From Acidobacteriaceae bacterium (lineage in GTDB: Bacteria; Acidobacteriota; Terriglobia; Terriglobales; Acidobacteriaceae), in assembly GCA_030039895.1 (NCBI GenBank), contig JASHUR010000342.1, positions 1 through 9,857 of the forward strand: 9,857 nucleotides of DNA, in the 5' to 3' direction. Positions within the stretch are counted from its first letter, which is position 1. Every line of letters starts with the position of its first letter. The notes below the pieces were generated by a model. The model saw only the letters and a list, made by a program, of their open reading frames with translations. It did not search any database and had not been told where the DNA came from. Shown in pieces: positions 5,218-9,857 of this stretch. The translations under genes and the position numbers were made by a program.

Positions 5218-6963
5218 TTACTGACGGGCGGAAACTGAGAAGACCGTCAGATTTTGAGCAGGATACTTGAAAAGCGGTTCGTATGTCCTGTCCTTGAGTA
5301 TTCGATTCAGTTTGCCCACGGAAGAATCGCGCACAACGACGATGTGCTGCTCAGGCGGGACCCCGTCTCTCTCGTAATCCCAGACGCGGTGGTCGCGATA
5401 GAAGGACAGACCGTACTCGACATCACGACGCACATCCAAAACAGCGACGGGTTCGCCGGGCTCAGCGATTTTATCGAGGATGCGCGAGAGCGGGCGCGCG
5501 GAGTATGTGAGGTCGATGAGAGTAATGTTGCGTTTGGTGCCGGCGACGGCGGGAATTCCGAAGAAGGGGCCGACGCCGAAGAGATAGAAGAGAATGATGA
5601 CCATGGGAGTCATGGTCGCAATGCGCAGACGCTTGAGTCCGAAACGGTAAACACAGATGAGGATGAAGATCGTCGCGGCGAAGCCGGTCATGCCTCCGGC
5701 AATGATGGCCTGAATGGGCGGGATGGCCTCGGGGTTTTGCAGGTGGAGTGGCAAGAGAACGGCAAAGGTGAGGAGCAGGCCGGTGAGCACGGCATGAAGG
5801 ATGAGCAGCCAGGGTTTGAGGCCGCGCTCGCGCATGCGGTTGAGGTAGTCGCCGCAGAGAATGGTCAACGGTGGGACCGATGGCAGGATGTAGCCGGGCA
5901 GCTTGGACTGCGATAAAGAGAAAAAGGCGACGGGGATGAACGCCCAGAGAACGAGGAACTCGGGGAAGGCGTCTCCGGCGCGGAAGGTACCCATGTAGTG
6001 GTACTTGGCGCGGCGCGCGCGCCACTCGGCGATGGACCCGCGGACTGCGTCCCAAAGTGCCGCGACAGCGATTACGGCCCAGGGCGTGAGCGCGAGCAGA
6101 ATGATGGGGAAGTAGTACCAGAGGGCCTCTTCATGGTGGAAGCGGTCGGTGGCGAAGCGTTCAATATTGTGCTGGAGGAAGAAGACGCGCAGGAAGTTCG
6201 GGTTGCGGCGCTGGACCGCGATGTACCAGGGCAGAACCATGGCGAGGTAGAGCGCGGCTCCGGGCCCCCAGAAGGTACGGCGGATAATGGCCCACTCGCG
6301 GCGGAGAGCGGCGAAGGTGAAGATAATCGCCAATGCGAGGACCGGCGCGACAGGGCCTTTGGCAAGCGTGGCCGCTCCGACGAAGAAGTAGAGATCGAAG
6401 AGCCAGAACTTTTTATCTGTCTCATACCACGCATACCAGCCGAGCATACCGATGCAGAAGGGCGCGGCGAGCTGCATGTCCGTCGATGCGCCGCGGGCGA
6501 AGCTGAAGATTCCCGCGCAGGAGACGGTGATGAGGGCGGCGTCGAGCTGGCCTCCGCGGCGGAAGCGGCGGATGTGGAGATAAATCAGGACAACGAGAAC
6601 GAAGGCGAAGCTGGCGGAAGGCAGGCGCGCGGACCAGTCGTGCATGCCAAATTCCTTGAAGGCAAACATGGCGCGCCAGTAGTAGAGGGCGGGCTTTTCA
6701 AGCCAGGGCCTTCCCCATAGATACGGCGTGATGAAGTCGCGGCGCTGGAGCATTTCGCGCGCGACTTCTGCGTAACGCGGCTCGTCCGCGCCGACCAGAC
6801 CAAGGCCCGCGCCGCCAAAGATGGGGACGAGGCCGTAGAAGATGAAGAAAACTGTGAGGATGAGGAGCGTGGCCGCTTCGAGCACGGTCCCAAGGGCGGG
6901 GAAGCGCGAGGTCCAGGTAGTCGGGTCGTGGCGCAGCGCTCTGATTCTGGAAGGGATTCCCAC
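5218..6963 (-). CDS. ArnT/PMT-type (GT83/GT39-like) membrane glycosyltransferase
   Basis: A 581-residue polytopic protein of the dolichyl-phosphate-mannose/ArnT class. These use a polyprenyl-phosphate-linked sugar outside the cytoplasmic membrane to modify lipid A, protein or another glycan. The first periplasmic loop carries the hallmark GADEPRYAEVAREML (58-72), with the catalytic-type acidic pair Asp60-Glu61, then GRPWLEKPALYYW (84-96). ASTDMQLA (159-166) and SQSKLPGYILPS (351-362) are also typical ArnT-like motifs. About 11-13 hydrophobic helices precede a soluble tail (about 470-581, TYSARPLSRILDK... to the end) like the C-terminal domain of ArnT. The acceptor is unknown; lipid A aminoarabinose is only one option and no arn genes are nearby. 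The start is GTG at 6963, with an in-frame TAA two codons upstream and a weak Shine-Dalgarno. It is 62 bases after nrnA and could share its transcript. Confidence 0.85.
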   Translation of the reverse strand: MGIPSRIRALRHDPTTWTSRFPALGTVLEAATLLILTVFFIFYGLVPIFGGAGLGLVGADEPRYAEVAREMLQRRDFITPYLWGRPWLEKPALYYWRAMFAFKEFGMHDWSARLPSASFAFVLVVLIYLHIRRFRRGGQLDAALITVSCAGIFSFARGASTDMQLAAPFCIGMLGWYAWYETDKKFWLFDLYFFVGAATLAKGPVAPVLALAIIFTFAALRREWAIIRRTFWGPGAALYLAMVLPWYIAVQRRNPNFLRVFFLQHNIERFATDRFHHEEALWYYFPIILLALTPWAVIAVAALWDAVRGSIAEWRARRAKYHYMGTFRAGDAFPEFLVLWAFIPVAFFSLSQSKLPGYILPSVPPLTILCGDYLNRMRERGLKPWLLILHAVLTGLLLTFAVLLPLHLQNPEAIPPIQAIIAGGMTGFAATIFILICVYRFGLKRLRIATMTPMVIILFYLFGVGPFFGIPAVAGTKRNITLIDLTYSARPLSRILDKIAEPGEPVAVLDVRRDVEYGLSFYRDHRVWDYERDGVPPEQHIVVVRDSSVGKLNRILKDRTYEPLFKYPAQNLTVFSVSARQ

Positions 6964-7025
6964 GTCTTAAAAAAGAGTTACGGGTTAAGGCTAACAGATG
7001 AACGGTCGGTGACGCAGGCAGCGGA

Positions 7026-8012
7026 TCAGGAGCGGGTTGCGCCGGCTGCGGGCTGCATGCGAAGACATTCACGGAGCAAGTCGTGAATGCGCGCGGTGGC
7101 TGCGGGAAGCGGGCCGTCGATGGTGCAGCCGCTGGCGTGGCTGTGGCCGCCTCCGCCAAAGCGCTCGGCGATGCTTGCGACGTTGATCTCTCCCTTACTG
7201 CGGAGGGAGAGACGAATGCGACCGTCGGCGAGCTCGCGCAAAAGAACGGCGACGTCGATGCCGTCGATGCCGATAGCGTAGTTCACAAGACCTTCGCAGT
7301 CTTCTTCGGCGGCAGCGGTGCGGTGCATGTCGTGCTGGGTAACCGACATCCAAGCCAGGCGGCCTTCACGCTGGAGACTGGAGAGTGCGGCGCCGAGGAG
7401 CCGCATCTTGGACGTCGGATTGGAGAAGTAGACGTTGTAGGCGATGGTGGCGGGATGTGCGCCGTGACGTACGAGGTCAGCAGCGATATCGAAGGCGCGC
7501 GCATCGGTTCCGGCGTAGCAGAACGATCCGGTGTCAGTGAGGACGGCGATGTAGAGACAGGTGGCCATCTCCGGAGTTATGCGAACGCCGGCCAGCATGG
7601 CCAGCTCATAGATCATGGCGGCGACGGCGCATGCGTCGTTTTCTATCCAATTGATGTTGGCGAAGAGCTTGCCGCTGAAGTGATGATCGATGTTGATGGT
7701 GAAGCGGCCTTCGAGACCGCGCAAGCCGGTGCGTGCGATGCCGTCACACTCAAGCAGGATGACTGCGTCGTATTCGCCGCCGATGGTGTCGGTGGCGCGG
7801 ATCGTGTCGACGCAGGGCAGGTGGCGGTAGATAACGGGAACGCGGTCGCGGGAGACGATATCGACCTGCTTGCCAAGCTGCTGGAGGATCATGCCGCAGG
7901 CGAGCATGGAGCCGATGGCGTCGCCGTCAGGGCGCGCATGCGCGGCCACAAGAAACCGGCTGCCATTTTCAATGGCTTCGAGCACGGCGCGGATGTCATT
8001 TGGCTTCTGCAT
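7026..8012 (-). CDS. nrnA: DHH/DHHA1 phosphoesterase (NrnA-like nanoRNase/pAp phosphatase)
   Basis: A 328-residue cytosolic protein with an N-terminal DHH domain and a C-terminal DHHA1 domain. NrnA-type enzymes degrade 2-5 nucleotide RNAs and dephosphorylate pAp with Mn. Motif I is HARPDGDAIGS (25-35; His25, Asp29, Asp31). Motif III is NIDHHFS (107-113; Asp109-His110-His111). Motif IV is AVLTDTGSF (156-164; Asp160). The DHHA1 nucleic-acid loop is RFGGGGHSHASG (284-295). Motif II reads LLECDG (86-91), with Glu88 where an Asp metal ligand is usual, although Asp90 lies two residues on. Its place directly after rbfA is the classic position for this family. The ATG is four bases past the rbfA stop with only a weak ribosome site, so coupled translation is likely. 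A cyclic-dinucleotide phosphodiesterase role is possible but less supported. Confidence 0.88.
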   Translation of the reverse strand: MQKPNDIRAVLEAIENGSRFLVAAHARPDGDAIGSMLACGMILQQLGKQVDIVSRDRVPVIYRHLPCVDTIRATDTIGGEYDAVILLECDGIARTGLRGLEGRFTINIDHHFSGKLFANINWIENDACAVAAMIYELAMLAGVRITPEMATCLYIAVLTDTGSFCYAGTDARAFDIAADLVRHGAHPATIAYNVYFSNPTSKMRLLGAALSSLQREGRLAWMSVTQHDMHRTAAAEEDCEGLVNYAIGIDGIDVAVLLRELADGRIRLSLRSKGEINVASIAERFGGGGHSHASGCTIDGPLPAATARIHDLLRECLRMQPAAGATRS

Positions 8013-8016
8013 AGGG

Positions 8017-8409
8017 CTAAGGCTTCGATTGGACCCCGGTCGCTTCCTTCATGCGCTTGCGCTGGCGTCCCAGCAGGTCGTCGATGCGGGCCTTCATCTT
8101 CTCGGACCGGTCGATGTGGAAGGTGAGGTCCGGGACGTGCCGCGTGCCCATGCGTTCATGCAGTTCGTGGCGGATGTAGCCGCGTGCGGCCATGAGGCCC
8201 TCGAGGGTGTCGGACTCCTCCTGTGGGCCGCCATCGACGGCGACGTAGACAAGCGCAGATTTTCCGCCCGGGCTGAGCAGGACCTGGGTGACATAGGCGA
8301 AGCTGATGCGAGGATCGGAGAGTTCTCCCTCGATCATGGTGCTGATTTCATCGCGCAGCGTTCCTGCGACCCTGTCGCGGTGGTGCTGACGTGCCCTTGA
8401 TTCCGGCAT
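8017..8409 (-). CDS. rbfA: Ribosome-binding factor A
   Basis: A 130-residue KH-type protein that binds the small ribosomal subunit and helps mature the 5' end of 16S rRNA. Family features include the basic N-terminal helix (RDRVAGTLRDEISTMIEGELSDPRI, 11-35), the strand VYVAVDG (54-60), the Ala75-x-Gly77 helix kink in AARGYIR, and the closing RHVPDLTFHIDRSEKMKARIDDLL (90-113). Length is normal. The leader on the minus strand has AAGGGA (8423-8418) eight bases before the ATG. A fair promoter-like pair, TTGTTA (8449-8444) and GATAAG (8426-8421) with 17-base spacing, lies in the 59-base gap after DUF503, so rbfA-nrnA may have an internal promoter. Whether the pair and the ribosome site both function is unclear because they overlap. 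Confidence 0.92.
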   Translation of the reverse strand: MPESRARQHHRDRVAGTLRDEISTMIEGELSDPRISFAYVTQVLLSPGGKSALVYVAVDGGPQEESDTLEGLMAARGYIRHELHERMGTRHVPDLTFHIDRSEKMKARIDDLLGRQRKRMKEATGVQSKP

Positions 8410-8468
8410 CTCTTTTTTCCCTTATCGATTAAACGTTTGAGGATAACAAAAAGCGAGCCGAGATGCGA

Positions 8469-8768
8469 TCAACTTTCTTCGATGAAATGCCACCATATGT
8501 CGGCAATTTGCGCGCCAAAATCGCTGATGATGCGGGTTACGGCGCTTTCGATCTGCTGCATCTGCCCGGACAAATAATCGCGCGACGAGGAGATGGCGAC
8601 GATGCCGATGGTGGCGGATTGCCAGGTGACCACCTCGTCCAGCTCGGCAATGGAAATGTTAAAGCCGTGGGCAAGCTTCTCCTTGAGGCTGCGGACGACC
8701 TGGCGCCGGTCCTTGAGCGAGTGTGCGCGCGCGATGCGCAGCTCGATGGTCATCGAGGCGATGGGCAT
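8469..8768 (-). CDS. DUF503 (YlxP-like) protein
   Basis: A 99-residue protein of the DUF503 family, typically found between infB and rbfA in many bacteria, as here. The signature is HSLKDRRQVVRSLKEKLAHGFNISIAELDE (16-45), followed by the strand ATIGIVAIS (52-60) and a second helix ending the domain. The fold is small and ferredoxin-like, and the molecular role is unknown; position suggests a link to translation or ribosome assembly. There is no clear Shine-Dalgarno before the ATG at 8768. A start at Met6 (8753) is possible, but homologues generally have a few residues before the first strand, so 8768 is kept. The membrane protein gene ends 42 bases upstream. Confidence 0.88.
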   Translation of the reverse strand: MPIASMTIELRIARAHSLKDRRQVVRSLKEKLAHGFNISIAELDEVVTWQSATIGIVAISSSRDYLSGQMQQIESAVTRIISDFGAQIADIWWHFIEES

Positions 8769-8810
8769 TGTTGACTTATGGTAACGCGTGAGCGGGAGCC
8801 ATGCTTTTGG

Positions 8811-9617
8811 CTAGCCGTTGAGGTGAATTCCGGGGCCGAAGACTCCGATGAAGACGGCGGCGAAGATCACGGCGACGGCGATCCACGTATAGCTGCGCGG
8901 GACGATCTGCGTTTCGCCGGGCTGAATGCGTTTGGGGACGTAGTAACGGAGCCAGAGGAGCCAGCAGTTGCCTCCGGCGGAAGCGGCGAGCGCAGACAGA
9001 AGGACGTAACGCATGCCGATGGGATTGAAGAGGCCAGCGAGCCCGTCGAGGATGATTGCGGTGAAGTAGGGGACCCAAAGCAGCCGGCGGAAGCGGCGGG
9101 CGTCATTCCGGGCGGCGCCCATGCGCTGGACGAGGTTGGCGCCGATGAGGAGGACGGTTCCGTAATAGGAGACGACGCCGAGCGCTACAAGTCCGGTGCG
9201 CCAGAGCCAGTGGGGCTCAAGTCCGTGGATGACCATGGCCCAGTCGCCGAAGTTGCTGACGCCGGAGTAGAAGAAGTATCCGGTGCCCGCGAGCAGGTTG
9301 AAGGACATGGCGATGAGAAGGAAGAAGCGCCAGGTGGGCGAGGCGCTGCGGACGGTGCGCAGAAGAAACCAACAAACAAGGCCAGTGGCGAGATTGACGA
9401 GCGTGCCTCCAGCTTCCACGAGACGGCTGTCCTGTTGGCTGGACCACGCGAGCGAGCAGAGTGTGCCCGATGCATGCAGCGTGAGGATTGCGGTGGCAGC
9501 GTGTCCCAGGCCCTCATGCAACATGGTGGAGAGCACACCGGCGATGACGCTGATGGCGCAGATGGTGGGGATGTCGTCTAGGTGGGTGGAATGATTTTGA
9601 GTCGGTGTCGTGCTCAT
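8811..9617 (-). CDS. Uncharacterised polytopic membrane protein with HEGLGH motif
   Basis: A protein of 268 residues from the chosen start, with about seven hydrophobic segments (roughly 18-33, 72-89, 97-118, 142-162, 180-198, 203-224, 243-262). In or just after the first helix is STMLHEGLGHAATAIL (30-45), an HExxxH sequence recalling the HExxH zinc motif of membrane-embedded M50-type proteases but with one extra residue. NLLAGTGYFFYSGVSNFGDW (107-126) could supply a third polar ligand (Asn122 or Asp125), as in M50 proteins. Activity is not proved; it may be a non-peptidase relative. Starts at ATG 9617 or ATG 9629 (adding MLDA) are both possible. A TTG at 9695 is rejected because it lies in the infB terminator. 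The gene sits between infB and DUF503, where a membrane protein is not usual. Confidence 0.7.
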   Translation of the reverse strand: MSTTPTQNHSTHLDDIPTICAISVIAGVLSTMLHEGLGHAATAILTLHASGTLCSLAWSSQQDSRLVEAGGTLVNLATGLVCWFLLRTVRSASPTWRFFLLIAMSFNLLAGTGYFFYSGVSNFGDWAMVIHGLEPHWLWRTGLVALGVVSYYGTVLLIGANLVQRMGAARNDARRFRRLLWVPYFTAIILDGLAGLFNPIGMRYVLLSALAASAGGNCWLLWLRYYVPKRIQPGETQIVPRSYTWIAVAVIFAAVFIGVFGPGIHLNG

Positions 9618-9693
9618 GGCATCCAGCATGGGCGCAAGGAAAGCCGGGAACAAGTGAGGAATGTCATGTAAATGCGGCCAAGAGGCGGGCAAC

Positions 9694-9725
9694 AAAAAGC
9701 GGCTGGCGTGAATGCCGGCCGCTTT
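9694..9725 (-). terminator. Strong intrinsic terminator after infB
   Basis: On the minus strand, GCGGCCGGC (9722-9714), a six-base loop ATTCAC, then GCCAGCCGC (9707-9699) form a nine-position stem with one C/A mismatch, followed directly by TTTTT (9698-9694). AAAG before the stem can pair with the first T residues. It starts about 20 bases after the infB stop and should separate infB from the following genes. Confidence 0.8.
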
Positions 9726-9741
9726 CTTGAATGTGGATGGA

Positions 9742-9857
9742 TTAGCTTGCCGTCAGCTCGGCGGCGACCTTCTCAGTGACAAAGGCTTCGACAGTGTCGC
9801 CGACCTGGATGTCGGAGAAGTTCATGCCTACGCCGCACTCCATGCCGTTGGTGACTT
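9742..9857 (-). CDS. infB: Translation initiation factor IF-2, C-terminal end (partial)
   Basis: The last 37 codons of a minus-strand gene run in from the right edge and end with TAA at 9744-9742. The peptide, VTNGMECGVGMNFSDIQVGDTVEAFVTEK and a short tail, matches the end of IF-2 domain IV. There the pattern G-x-ECG-x-G and F-x-DI-x-x-GD-x-x-EA is highly conserved; this domain binds the formyl-methionyl end of initiator tRNA. Only this fragment is visible, so nothing can be said about the GTPase domain. The following strong terminator and the later DUF503-rbfA-nrnA genes support the assignment. Confidence 0.93.
   Translation of the reverse strand, partial: VTNGMECGVGMNFSDIQVGDTVEAFVTEKVAAELTAS

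Noticed and set aside
5254..5916. Long plus-strand open frame opposite the glycosyltransferase
   Set aside because: Its protein is low-complexity and acidic (many E, D and G), as expected from the antisense of a GC-rich gene; the minus-strand frame has clear ArnT motifs and helices.
7083..8126. 347-codon plus-strand frame opposite nrnA and rbfA
   Set aside because: It runs across two well-recognised minus-strand genes, is rich in Ala, Gly, Val and Asp, and shows no domain; judged an antisense shadow.
8778..9581. 267-codon plus-strand frame opposite the membrane protein
   Set aside because: It is highly acidic, low-complexity antisense of a hydrophobic gene; the minus-strand frame has helices and motif structure.
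9618..9695. Longer start (TTG at 9695) for the HEGLGH membrane protein
   Set aside because: This TTG lies in the T-run of the infB terminator, and the added residues (LPASWPHLHDIPHLF...) look like translated non-coding DNA; ATG 9617 or 9629 is more likely.

Overview
This is a GC-rich chromosomal segment that looks like Acidobacteriota, probably class Terriglobia. That placement is an inference from gene content: a CRTAC1-type FG-GAP/ASPIC-UnbV protein, a VKOR-type thiol oxidase next to a secreted DsbA-like protein, and an infB-DUF503-rbfA-nrnA cluster with local insertions. No alignment was run. No tRNA, rRNA, CRISPR array, insertion sequence or phage gene was seen, and no intergenic stretch exceeds 300 bases.

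Left part (1-2050): the 3' part of a secreted-type FG-GAP/ASPIC-UnbV repeat protein enters from the left edge. It converges, with 14 bases between stop codons, on a minus-strand four-helix VKOR protein. A plus-strand secreted thioredoxin-fold protein with a CPMC active site diverges from the VKOR gene. Together these two form a plausible oxidative disulfide-forming pair (VKOR oxidising the soluble partner). A hairpin followed by a T-run probably ends the thioredoxin-fold transcript.

Middle (2221-4081, plus strand): an M24-family metallopeptidase with all five metal ligands comes first, preceded by a perfect 7-3-7 palindrome. Next is an eight-unit degenerate heptamer repeat, then a small multi-pass membrane protein that may be read from a leaderless mRNA. 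A 59-residue two-helix membrane protein is coupled to it by a TGATG stop/start overlap.

Right part (4112-9857, minus strand, reading right to left): the C-terminal end of infB and a strong intrinsic terminator; a polytopic membrane protein with an HEGLGH motif; DUF503 (YlxP-like); rbfA; nrnA (DHH/DHHA1); an ArnT/PMT-type membrane glycosyltransferase; and a GNAT protein with a degenerate N-terminal GNAT-like half. infB, DUF503, rbfA and nrnA are the familiar translation and ribosome-maturation/RNA-turnover cluster. The oddities are the membrane protein and terminator splitting infB from DUF503, and a glycosyltransferase in the place where truB often follows nrnA.

Nothing here is clearly a new defence or mobile system. 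The best leads are the HEGLGH membrane protein, the heptamer repeat, the coupled small membrane-protein pair, and two genes whose start codons lie only 8-9 bases after good -10 hexamers.
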